Positions 1 to 7,373 of a DNA stretch of 64,000 nucleotides are shown one piece after another. The notes beneath the pieces are model-generated. The model did no database searches, was not told the origin of the DNA, and saw nothing but the letters and a program-made list of their open reading frames with translations. The stretch comes from Chitinophagaceae bacterium (GTDB lineage Bacteria > Bacteroidota > Bacteroidia > Chitinophagales > Chitinophagaceae), in NCBI GenBank assembly GCA_017307755.1, contig JAFKGQ010000005.1, positions 248,001 to 312,000 on the forward strand, written 5' to 3'. Each line of letters opens with the position of its first letter. Position 1 is the stretch's first letter. A program made the position numbers and the translations under genes.

Positions 1-353
1 GCCCTTATCATCTCCAGGGCATCGTCCAGGGTTGTTATGTCGCTTATCCAGACGGGATAATGGAGGAATAGCTGTTCTATTTGTTCTTGCTGATTTTCTT
101 CCTTATTGGCAATGATCAGGTCGGGTTGTAGTGTACGGATGATGTCGGCATGGATGTTCTTGGTGCCGCCCACACGGGTTTTGGAGTGATGCCATGCTGC
201 CGGATGGACGCAGAATTTGGTGATGCCTACTACCTCTTCTTCGAGGCCTAATGTGTACAGCAATTCAGTCTGAGAAGGCACCAGGGAAATAATCCGGCGA
301 GGGGGATGATCAAGGAAGATGGTTCTGTCGAGCTGGTCGATAAAAGCAGGCAT
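1..353 (-). CDS. Helical-backbone metal receptor / BtuF-like substrate-binding protein, 5' part only
   Basis: The reverse strand reads open from an ATG at 353 to the window edge, giving the first 117 residues. The N-terminus has the RIISLVPSQTELL segment, followed by GLEEEVVGITKFC and TLQPDLIIANKEEN. These are the usual first beta strand, first lobe and connecting region of BtuF/FepB-type receptors for cobalamin or iron chelates. There is no signal peptide at this start. Cytoplasm-like members of this family are common in Bacteroidota, and their ligand cannot be read from sequence. The C-terminal lobe lies outside the window, so the substrate stays open. Repeats at 390-464 lie just upstream. 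Confidence 0.8.
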   Translation of the reverse strand, partial: MPAFIDQLDRTIFLDHPPRRIISLVPSQTELLYTLGLEEEVVGITKFCVHPAAWHHSKTRVGGTKNIHADIIRTLQPDLIIANKEENQQEQIEQLFLHYPVWISDITTLDDALEMIR

Positions 354-389
354 ACTGCAAGGTACGATGCTGGAAGCCTTTGGTAACGG

Positions 390-464
390 CCTCCTGCTAA
401 ATTCGCGCACTAATCAGGTTTTTTAAGAGTTTAGCAGGAGGGTACCAGAGTTAAGCAGGTGGTT
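390..464. repeat. Inverted and direct repeats upstream of the BtuF-like gene
   Basis: CCTCCTGCTAAA at 390-401 is the exact reverse complement of TTTAGCAGGAGG at 430-441. The second arm also sits inside an imperfect direct repeat, 426-443 and 447-464 (AGAGTT-AGCAGG core), with a 21-bp period. That gives three related sites within 75 bp, about 40-110 bp upstream of the start at 353. This layout could be a cluster of regulator sites, or a relic of a mobile-element end. No protein-coding explanation is seen. Confidence 0.5.
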
Positions 465-643
465 TTTGAACAGTAGGATAGGACACTTGCTTTTTGTGGT
501 TTTTCGCGGACGTTGGATCTTGGACAAGTCTTTTATTCGGATGAATTGGATTTTTCAGGATAAGTTTTTTGGCCCGGTTGAGGGTTACTTCATTCCGCCA
601 GCAGGCGGACAAGGAGGATGAGGTTCAGGTTACTGGTCTTTCG

Positions 644-815
644 AATATTGGATCAGAGCCTTGACGTTGGTTCTTTTCGTTAGGATAAGAGAAAAATAGA
701 AGTTGACTGATATTGGATTTTGAATTTCTTTGGATATTGGGTTCGGCTTATGCCAGATATTGGATCTTAACTAGTTTTTCGGATATTGGGTGATTGATGC
801 TATCAATCAACTTCT
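644..815. repeat. Cluster of GATATTGG-type short repeats with an outer inverted repeat
   Basis: Five related words occur in 150 bp: AATATTGGATC at 644, GATATTGGAT at 709, GATATTGGGTT at 733, GATATTGGATCTT at 756 and GATATTGGGTGA at 782. Segments 698-711 and 802-815 are inverted copies with 13 of 14 bases matching. A small hairpin, TGATTGAT/ATCAATCA, lies at 791-809. No open reading frame accounts for them. The remaining DNA between 354 and 995 holds only a short palindrome (ATCGCAT-A-ATGCGAT, 904-918). Confidence 0.45.
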
Positions 816-849
816 ACATCAAAAATAATTTGTTAAAATTGGAACGGCA

Positions 850-872
850 ACAGCACTTTTGCTGTATTTTTT
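850..872 (+). terminator. Terminator-like hairpin in the non-coding stretch
   Basis: ACAGCA (850-855) and TGCTGT (860-865) form a 6-bp stem with loop CTTT, followed by ATTTTTT. The T-run places it on the + strand, yet no + strand gene precedes it in the window. It may end an unannotated transcript crossing the repeat cluster, or be chance. Confidence 0.3.
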
Positions 873-995
873 GGCAACGGGAATTACTAAAATGCTCGTA
901 ATCATCGCATAATGCGATCGTAGAACTTCAGTAGAATACCATAGGAAACCTACGATAATTCTTCCGGAAAAAATCTTTAATATTGATTATCAAAT

Positions 996-1068
996 GTTTG
1001 CCGGAATGGTAAACCATCCGGCAAACGATCTAATGATGGCCCTTCGGGCGCAACGCCTGTGGCGTTGC
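996..1068 (+). repeat. Structured dispersed repeat, copy A
   Basis: Three consecutive hairpins are visible. Stem I pairs GTTTGCCGG (996-1004) with CCGGCAAAC (1018-1026) and ATGG with CCAT around loop TAAA, with A1005 bulged. Stem II is GCCC-TTC-GGGC (1039-1049). Stem III is GCAACGCC-TGT-GGCGTTGC (1050-1068) and overlaps the stop codon of the reverse-strand gene by one base. The order and loops match the elements at 7287-7354 and 30530-30600, although the stem sequences differ. It may also help terminate transcription of the neighbouring gene. Confidence 0.75.
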
Positions 1069-2429
1069 TAGGCACCCAGTGCATGAATAACATCGTATTT
1101 TGTAACGATGTGGTAATTCCCGCTGTCATCTTTGCCTAAAACGGCGCCATTTTCCCGGGTAATGAGGCTGCTGAGTCTTTCCAGGGGGGTATCGAAGGAG
1201 ACGATGGGATAGGCTTTTTCAAGCACTTCGCTGATCTTTTTGCCTTTTATATCCTGTCCATTGCTCATCATCCGGGCGAATAATCCGCCTTCGCTGATGG
1301 CGCCGATGGGTTCGCCCTGCCGGAGGACGGGCAGGTTTTCGACGTTGTATTTTTGCATTAATTCGAAGGCTTGTCCTACTGTCTGTTCGGGGTCGACGGT
1401 AATGAGGCGTTTAGCGCCCCGGCCCGAAACGATATCTTTGAAAGTTTTTACATCCAGGAAGCCTCTTTCCATCATCCATTGATCGTTGTAGACTTTTCCT
1501 ACATAGCGGCTGCCATGGTCGTGGAGGATAACCACTACGAGGTCATCTTTTTTGAGCAGATCTTTTAATTGAAGCAGGCCTTGTATGGCTGTGCCTGCGC
1601 TATAGCCGCAGAACAGGCCTTCTTCCTTGGCGATGCGTCTGGCCATGATGGCGGCATCTTTGTCTGTCACCTGTTGGAAGACATCCACGTATTTCATATC
1701 ATAGTTCTGCGGGACGAAGTCTTCTCCTATGCCTTCGCTGATATAGGGATGTACTTCATTCATATCAATTTCTCCTGTACGGAAATATTTGGTCAGCAGG
1801 GAGCCAAACGGGTCCATGGCCCATACTTGTATGTTGGGGTTCTTTTCTTTCAGGAACATGGCGGTGCCGGTGACGGTGCCGCCTGTGCCGGTGGCTACTA
1901 CGAGGTGGGTGACCTTTCCGTCCGTCTGCTGCCATATTTCGGGGCCCGTGGTTTCATAATGGGCCTGGCGGTTGGCGAGATTATCATATTGGTTGGCATG
2001 GAAGGAATTGGGTATTTCCCTGGCCAGGCGGCGGGCGACGGAATAATAGGAGCGGGGGTCTTCCGGCTCGACATTGGTGGGGCATACGATAACCTCTGCG
2101 CCCAGGGCCTTTAGGATATCGATCTTTTCCTTGGATTGTTTATCGGTGGTGGTAAAAATACACCTATAGCCTTTTACCACGGCTGCCAGCGCCAGTCCCA
2201 TGCCTGTGTTGCCTGAGGTGCATTCGATAATGGTGCCTCCCGGTTTCAGTTTGCCTTCCTGTTCAGCTACTTCCACCATTTTCAGCGCCATACGATCCTT
2301 GATAGAATTGCCCGGGTTGAAGTACTCCACTTTGGCCAGTACGGTGCAAGGCATGTCTTTTGTCAACTTGTTCAGTCTGATCAGCGGGGTATGACCGATG
2401 GTCTCCAGGATGTTGTTTTTGATATCCAT
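1068..2429 (-). CDS. Cystathionine beta-synthase-like PLP enzyme with CBS-domain pair
   Basis: A 453-residue enzyme of the cysteine synthase/cystathionine beta-synthase fold. ETIGHTPLIRL opens the catalytic domain, NSIKDRMA carries the PLP lysine, CTSGNTG is the substrate loop and GTGGTVTG is the phosphate-binding loop. From about residue 335 a pair of CBS domains follows. This architecture matches non-haem cystathionine beta-synthases, which condense serine and homocysteine in transsulfuration. A cysteine synthase-like role cannot be excluded. I chose the ATG at 2429 because the catalytic domain begins at once; an upstream in-frame ATG at 2468 would add 13 unlikely residues. The structured repeat copy A touches its stop codon. 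Confidence 0.88.
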   Translation of the reverse strand: MDIKNNILETIGHTPLIRLNKLTKDMPCTVLAKVEYFNPGNSIKDRMALKMVEVAEQEGKLKPGGTIIECTSGNTGMGLALAAVVKGYRCIFTTTDKQSKEKIDILKALGAEVIVCPTNVEPEDPRSYYSVARRLAREIPNSFHANQYDNLANRQAHYETTGPEIWQQTDGKVTHLVVATGTGGTVTGTAMFLKEKNPNIQVWAMDPFGSLLTKYFRTGEIDMNEVHPYISEGIGEDFVPQNYDMKYVDVFQQVTDKDAAIMARRIAKEEGLFCGYSAGTAIQGLLQLKDLLKKDDLVVVILHDHGSRYVGKVYNDQWMMERGFLDVKTFKDIVSGRGAKRLITVDPEQTVGQAFELMQKYNVENLPVLRQGEPIGAISEGGLFARMMSNGQDIKGKKISEVLEKAYPIVSFDTPLERLSSLITRENGAVLGKDDSGNYHIVTKYDVIHALGA

Positions 2430-2494
2430 ATTGGTAGCTTCTGCTGCAAATTTAACTGAAAGGTTCAAGTATGATTTAGTATTTTACGGACAAT

Positions 2495-3055
2495 ATGAAA
2501 AAACTATTCCTATTGTTTGTCGTGCCGATCCTGGCTTTCTTTTTTTACACTTGTAAAAAGTCCGATAATACCCCCCCCAGACTCATCAATATTCAGGGCT
2601 TTCGTCTCACCGACTACAATGGAAATATTATAGGGCAGGCAGGCCCCGCCGACAGTGACTGGACCTTTATGAGCCGTCTTTCCCAGACGGAGATGAAGTT
2701 ATTTGATTTTGGCGATACTGTAAGCCTGGACAATACGGCCGTCACGACACCGAATATAGGAGTACCATATCCCAATCCTGTTGCGACGCAACAGATGTAT
2801 TATCTTTCTTCCCCGTATCCAGTGGTGGCGAAGCTGGTCTTTGTAGATGACAAACTTGGTATCTATATGAGTAAAGCGGTGAGAATAAGCGGGACCATGA
2901 CTTTGAAATTCGATTTTTCCAACCGGGCGCCATTCCCCAACCGGACATCTCTGCGGGTGTATTACAGTTTCTCCGCCAAAAATAACCCTAATTTCCTGTT
3001 TGGCTATGGGGATATCAGGATCTGTGACGGCACCAGCGTGTCGGATTGTTTTTAA
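2495..3055 (+). CDS. Hypothetical lipoprotein
   Basis: A 186-residue protein with a lysine-started hydrophobic leader ending in a lipobox (FFFYTC) and then KKSDNTPP, typical of Bacteroidota lipoproteins. The rest is beta-rich, with segments such as MSKAVRISGTMTLKFDFSN and SLRVYYSFSAKN, and has two cysteines near the C-terminus (RICDG and SDCF). I recognise no family. It is divergent from the cystathionine beta-synthase-like gene with about 65 bp between starts, and is followed by tex, which has its own promoter-like site. Confidence 0.7.
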   Translation: MKKLFLLFVVPILAFFFYTCKKSDNTPPRLINIQGFRLTDYNGNIIGQAGPADSDWTFMSRLSQTEMKLFDFGDTVSLDNTAVTTPNIGVPYPNPVATQQMYYLSSPYPVVAKLVFVDDKLGIYMSKAVRISGTMTLKFDFSNRAPFPNRTSLRVYYSFSAKNNPNFLFGYGDIRICDGTSVSDCF

Positions 3056-3122
3056 AAAATATCCACCTGGATTAATTTTTTCAACAATTCAATCGGGCGC
3101 TATTTTTCTTACCGGCGATCCT

Positions 3123-3130
3123 TACATTTG
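3123..3130 (+). promoter_or_regulatory. Bacteroidota -7 box upstream of tex
   Basis: TACATTTG matches the Bacteroidota sigma-A -7 consensus TAnnTTTG and lies 58 bp upstream of the tex ATG. No good -33 TTTG is seen at the usual 19-21 bp distance, so the call rests on one half of the promoter. Confidence 0.4.
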
Positions 3131-3188
3131 CTCCCCTGTTGAGAACGACCCATCCAAGGCGGCTCACCGGCATTGAACATTGATTACT

Positions 3189-5459
3189 ATGGAACCGACG
3201 TATTTACAAAAGATTGCAGAGAAATTACAATTCAGTCTTAAGCAGGTAGGCAATATCCACGACCTGCACGCAGAAGGCGCTACCATCCCATTTATGGCCC
3301 GCTACCGAAAGGAGGCCACCGGGAATATGGACGAAGTGCAGATCAACGACGTGGTGGAGCAGATAAAATATTTCACCGAGCTGGATAAAAGAAAAGAAAC
3401 CGTATTAAAGACCATCGAAGGGCTGGGCAAGCTTACGCCGGAATTGAAAGAGCGTATCGACAATTGTTATGACGCAACAGTTTTAGAAGATATCTACCTG
3501 CCTTATAAGCCCAAGCGCAAGACCCGGGCTACTACTGCCATTGAAAAGGGGCTGGAGCCGCTGGCTAAATTCCTTTTCGATCAGGGGAGCGGTGATCTTA
3601 ATGAGGAGGCGGCAAAATTCCTGAACGAGCAGGTGAAAGATGCCAAAGAGGCCTTACAGGGTGCAAGGGATATCATTGCGGAATGGGTCGCGGAAAATGA
3701 GCAGGCGCGGAATAAGGTGCGACAGCTGTTTACGGAAAGCTCGGCTCTTAGCTCCAAGGTGCTGGCTTCCAAAAAAGATGAAGAAGATGCGCAGAAATAC
3801 CGGGACTATTTCGAATTCAACGAGCCCCTGGCTGCCTGCCCTTCCCACCGGATCCTTGCCATCCGGAGAGGTGAGAAGGAAGGGTATCTCATCATGGATA
3901 TCAACATCGAGAAACAGACGGCCGTGGATGATCTGGAAAGGATATTTATCAAAGCTTCCACGCCTGCTGCGGGGGAAGTGAAGAAAGCCGTAGAAGATTC
4001 TTTTGACAGACTGTTGAAGTCCTCCATCGAAAACGAGTTCAGGCTTATCAGCAAGAACAAAGCGGATGAGGAAGCTATCCGGGTCTTTGCGGAAAACCTT
4101 CGACAACTGCTGCTGGCATCTCCCCTGGGCTCCAAAAAAATACTTGCTCTGGACCCTGGCTTCCGCACAGGCTGTAAGCTAATATGCCTGGATGCGCAGG
4201 GGAATTTCCTGCATAACAGTACGATCTATCCGCATCCGCCGCAACAGGAAGTACAGGCAAGCATTGCGGAACTCCGGCGCCTGGTAGATAAATACGATAT
4301 CGAGGCCATTGCCGTGGGGAACGGAACAGCGGGCCGCGAAACGGAGCAACTGGTGCGGGGGATCGATTTTGGCAAACGTGTCAGCATCTTTATGGTGAAT
4401 GAAAGCGGCGCTTCCATCTATTCTGCCAGTGAAACGGCTCGGGAGGAATTCCCTGACCAGGATGTCACGGTGCGTGGAGCCGTGAGCATCGGCCGCCGTC
4501 TGCTGGACCCTTTGAGCGAACTGGTAAAGATAGACCCGAAGTCCATCGGGGTAGGGCAGTACCAGCATGATGTCAACCAGAACAAACTGAAAGAGGAGCT
4601 TGACCGTGTGGTAGAGAGCTGCGTGAACCATGTCGGTGTTGACCTTAATACGGCCAGTAAGCATCTATTGACCTACGTCTCGGGGCTTAGCGCTACTCTT
4701 GCCAGGAATATTGTAGAGTACCGGGCCAGGAACGGAGCTTTTGCCGACCGGGAAGAGCTGCGGAAAGTGAGTTTGATGGGTCCCAAAACCTTTGAGCAAT
4801 GTGCGGGGTTCCTTCGTATCCGTGGAGCTTCGAATCCCTTGGACAACAGTGCTGTCCACCCGGAAACCTATCCTGTAGTGGAGGCGATGGCCACTGATCT
4901 GGGGTGCACGGTGACGGATCTGATCCAACAGCCGGAACTACGGAAGAAGGTAGTCAAGAAAAAATATGTTTCAGAGAAAGCGGGAGAATTCACTATCGAT
5001 GATATCATGAAGGAGCTGGAAAAGCCCGGTCGTGACCCGCGCAGCGTCATCGAAGAATTCCGTTTTGAAGAAACAATCAAGACCATGGAGGACCTTAAGC
5101 AGGGTATGACGGTGCCGGGCATTGTCACCAATATCACAAACTTTGGGGTCTTTGTAGACATTGGAGTCAAGCAGGATGGGTTGGTGCACATCTCCCAACT
5201 AAGCAATACCTATGTATCTGACCCGAATGAAGTGGTAAAGCTACAGCAGAAGGTGATGGTTACTGTCATGGAAGTGGACATCGCCCGCAAACGGATATCC
5301 CTTTCCATGAAAGGGAATAAAGCCTCCGGCGGTAAGACGCAGGGAGGCGATGGGCGACGTGCCGGGAAAGGGCCTGTGGAGAAGGGAGGCAATAAGCCTG
5401 ATAAGCCTTTGGACCCCTTTCAGGCAAAGCTGATGGAACTGAAGAAGAAGTTTAAGTAG
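3189..5459 (+). CDS. tex: Tex family RNA-binding transcription accessory protein
   Basis: A 756-residue protein with the full Tex layout: an N-terminal helical region (EGATIPFMARYRKEATG), a YqgF/RNase H-like domain around residues 315-440 (ALDPGFRTGCK), tandem helix-hairpin-helix motifs around 490-560 (ASKHLLTYVSGLS, VSLMGPKTFEQCAGF) and a C-terminal S1 domain around 640-710 (GIVTNITNFGVFVDIG, DGLVHISQL). Tex proteins bind nucleic acids and affect transcription and stress tolerance. The tail after the S1 domain is Lys/Gly-rich. The ATG at 3189 is preferred to an in-frame TTG at 3180. The gene ends 16 bp from the end of the convergent anti-sigma gene. Confidence 0.95.
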   Translation: MEPTYLQKIAEKLQFSLKQVGNIHDLHAEGATIPFMARYRKEATGNMDEVQINDVVEQIKYFTELDKRKETVLKTIEGLGKLTPELKERIDNCYDATVLEDIYLPYKPKRKTRATTAIEKGLEPLAKFLFDQGSGDLNEEAAKFLNEQVKDAKEALQGARDIIAEWVAENEQARNKVRQLFTESSALSSKVLASKKDEEDAQKYRDYFEFNEPLAACPSHRILAIRRGEKEGYLIMDINIEKQTAVDDLERIFIKASTPAAGEVKKAVEDSFDRLLKSSIENEFRLISKNKADEEAIRVFAENLRQLLLASPLGSKKILALDPGFRTGCKLICLDAQGNFLHNSTIYPHPPQQEVQASIAELRRLVDKYDIEAIAVGNGTAGRETEQLVRGIDFGKRVSIFMVNESGASIYSASETAREEFPDQDVTVRGAVSIGRRLLDPLSELVKIDPKSIGVGQYQHDVNQNKLKEELDRVVESCVNHVGVDLNTASKHLLTYVSGLSATLARNIVEYRARNGAFADREELRKVSLMGPKTFEQCAGFLRIRGASNPLDNSAVHPETYPVVEAMATDLGCTVTDLIQQPELRKKVVKKKYVSEKAGEFTIDDIMKELEKPGRDPRSVIEEFRFEETIKTMEDLKQGMTVPGIVTNITNFGVFVDIGVKQDGLVHISQLSNTYVSDPNEVVKLQQKVMVTVMEVDIARKRISLSMKGNKASGGKTQGGDGRRAGKGPVEKGGNKPDKPLDPFQAKLMELKKKFK

Positions 5460-5475
5460 TTTGCTGCCGGGAAGT

Positions 5476-6009
5476 TCAAGCGGTCTGTTTTTTTCTATTC
5501 CCCAGGTACATATCCAGCATCACCAGTCCGAGGATCACCAGCACCAGGACGAATATGCTGGTGTAGGCGCTGTTGAAGATCCTTCCCCAGTTGAACGTTT
5601 TCATTTTTGTGTCAATGTCCAGGTCATAACGGGGCAGGAAGGTCGAAGACGGGCCTGACCCGGACCCGGACCATTTGAATTGCCCCAGGCAGAATAGCAG
5701 AAAGCCGCCGATCATCGCCAGGAAGAAAGCTCCGATACCACGGATGATATTCTTATTGATATAGGTCTTTGTGGCCGGCGCTACCTGCAGCCGGGCGATC
5801 TCTTCCATCACATTTTTGGAAAATCGCATGGAGGGAGCGTCCAGCTCTACCTCCTGCATCATCTGATGGATATTCAGCAGCTCTTTATACTTCCGCTGCC
5901 ACTCCATATTCTCCGCCAATAGGGTTTCGATGGACGACCGTTCGACCGGGGTGCCGCGTCCGTCAATGTAATCCCATAGGCGTTCTTCCATTTGAATGTG
6001 CGTATCCAT
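5476..6009 (-). CDS. Probable anti-sigma factor, integral membrane protein
   Basis: A 177-residue protein whose first 95 residues are soluble and helical (EERLWDYIDG, LLNIHQMMQEVELDAPS). Two membrane segments follow, near residues 90-112 (GIGAFFLAMIGGFLLFCLG) and 143-165 (SIFVLVLVILGLVMLDMYLG). No zinc-binding HxxxCxxC motif is present. It lies 25 bp downstream of an ECF sigma gene on the same strand, and the position and topology are the reason for calling it the cognate membrane anti-sigma factor. The ATG at 6009 starts the soluble domain; an upstream ATG at 6063 would overlap the sigma gene. Confidence 0.7.
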   Translation of the reverse strand: MDTHIQMEERLWDYIDGRGTPVERSSIETLLAENMEWQRKYKELLNIHQMMQEVELDAPSMRFSKNVMEEIARLQVAPATKTYINKNIIRGIGAFFLAMIGGFLLFCLGQFKWSGSGSGPSSTFLPRYDLDIDTKMKTFNWGRIFNSAYTSIFVLVLVILGLVMLDMYLGNRKKQTA

Positions 6010-6034
6010 AATCGTTGTTTCAAAGTTAGTAACT

Positions 6035-6625
6035 TTAATTCCCCTGTATCTCACGTACCTCATGACTGAAATATTTTTCCATTTTCTCTTTCAGGCGATG
6101 TCTGGCGCGGTGTAGTTTTACTTTTACCGTATTGGGCTCCAGCCTCATGACCCTGCCGATCTCTTCCAGGGATTGTTCCCCTTTATAAAAGAGGGTGATC
6201 AGCTGGGCGTCATCCGGGCTGAGGAGGCGAATGGCCTGGCTCACCATGGTATGCCTGGACTTTTGTTCGACGGTGTCGGCTTTAAAGCCCGATTCCTGGT
6301 TCTCCAACTGCAAATAGGTCCTTTCGTTGTCGATGGAGGTGATATCCAGTTTTTTTTTCCGGAGAAAGGTGATACAACTGGTGCGAACGATAGTATACAG
6401 CCAGGTGCTGAACTTGGACTCTCCCCGGAAGTCAGCCAAAGAGCGATAAGTCTTTACAAATATGTCCTGGGAGATCTCTTCCGCGTCTTCCCGGCTGTCC
6501 GTAAAACGCAATACCAGGGTAAAAACATAACTCTGATAGCGTTCCACCAGCTGGGCAAAAAGGGCTTGGTTTCCCTGCAGGATTTTGTTAATTAGCTCTA
6601 TATCAGTAAGTCCGGTGTGTAGCAC
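6035..6625 (-). CDS. ECF-type RNA polymerase sigma factor
   Basis: A 196-residue sigma-70 family protein of the extracytoplasmic function group. Region 2 is seen in LVERYQSYVFTLVLRFT and DAEEISQDIFVKTYRSL, with SKFSTWLYTIVRTSC as the promoter-melting helix. Region 4 is seen in LITLFYKGEQSLEEIGRVM and NTVKVKLHRARHRLKEKM, a helix-turn-helix. It directs RNA polymerase to promoters controlled by an envelope or stress signal. The following gene encodes a membrane protein that probably holds it inactive. It is divergent from the membrane protein gene at 6856. Confidence 0.92.
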   Translation of the reverse strand: MLHTGLTDIELINKILQGNQALFAQLVERYQSYVFTLVLRFTDSREDAEEISQDIFVKTYRSLADFRGESKFSTWLYTIVRTSCITFLRKKKLDITSIDNERTYLQLENQESGFKADTVEQKSRHTMVSQAIRLLSPDDAQLITLFYKGEQSLEEIGRVMRLEPNTVKVKLHRARHRLKEKMEKYFSHEVREIQGN

Positions 6626-6855
6626 GGTTATAAGACGGGGGCTGCCGGGGGCAGGTTACAGGAAGGTACGAAATTAAGTAATGGTCCTGTGACGCAACCT
6701 GGGTGTAACCTCCTGACTCCGGGGGTAGTCTTAATTGCTGTAAACCGTCGATCGGCTCTTTGTAAAAAGAAATTTAGTGTAAACTGTAACCCCGGACTGA
6801 CTGCAGTAGTCCGATGAAGGGCCGAGAGCATTTTTTAAAAGAAAAAAGTAATACA

Positions 6856-7239
6856 ATGGGACCTGAACAATTAGTGTTTTTGTGGTTAATACTCCTAAGC
6901 CTGGGGAATTGTGCAATGATATTTGGCATACGTTATATGCGGAACAAAGAGAATATGGCTATGATAGAGAAGGGCTTGGATCCCAACATCAAGCCAGAGA
7001 AGCCCCGTCCCGCCCCTTTCCGTAACCTGAAATGGGGGTTGCTGCTGGTGGGGGCCGGGCTTGGTCTTTTTGCGGCCTATCTGATGGACAATACCATTTT
7101 GTACCGCATCGGTCATGATCGTGATGAAATCAATGGTGCGAATGTGTCCATATATTTTGCTATGATCGCTATCGGCGGCGGGCTGGGGTTGATCAGTTCG
7201 TATAGGATTGAGAAGAAGGAGTTGCTTGATAAGGAATGA
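6856..7239 (+). CDS. Small membrane protein, DUF6249-like
   Basis: A 127-residue protein with an N-terminal membrane helix (FLWLILLSLGNCAMIFGI), a short basic cytoplasmic-like segment (RNKENMAMIEKGLDP), then two further hydrophobic segments (GLLLVGAGLGLFAAYLM and IYFAMIAIGGGLGLIS). The MIEKGLDP motif after the first helix is typical of a Bacteroidota membrane family annotated DUF6249. Its function is unknown. I chose the ATG at 6856 because it starts directly before the first helix; an in-frame ATG at 6814 would add charged residues. It is divergent from the ECF sigma gene and may be one of its targets, which is inference. Confidence 0.7.
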   Translation: MGPEQLVFLWLILLSLGNCAMIFGIRYMRNKENMAMIEKGLDPNIKPEKPRPAPFRNLKWGLLLVGAGLGLFAAYLMDNTILYRIGHDRDEINGANVSIYFAMIAIGGGLGLISSYRIEKKELLDKE

Positions 7240-7286
7240 ATAGACTGGACTAATTAAGTGTTTAATGTTTTATTAAGTACTGGAAC

Positions 7287-7354
7287 GCCCACCTGACGGT
7301 GGGCTGTTTGTTTAGAGGCTAAACTATTGGCCTTCGGCCGCTCGGCCTGTGGCC
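7287..7354 (+). repeat. Structured dispersed repeat, copy B
   Basis: Stem I is GCCCACC-TGAC-GGTGGGC (7287-7304). The spacer contains GTTTAG-AGG-CTAAAC, itself able to pair. Stem II is GGCC-TTC-GGCC (7329-7339). Stem III is GGCC-TGT-GGCC (7344-7354). The spacer is nearly identical to copy C (21 of 23 bases), while the stems differ. It lies between the 3' ends of two convergent genes, so it may also act as a terminator. Confidence 0.75.
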
Positions 7355-7373
7355 TCGCCTGCTGTGCTCGGGC

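Noticed and set aside
1569..2114. 181-residue + strand frame
   Set aside because: It is a shadow of the cystathionine beta-synthase-like gene on the other strand.
3180..3188. TTG start for tex
   Set aside because: The ATG nine bases later begins the normal Tex N-terminus.
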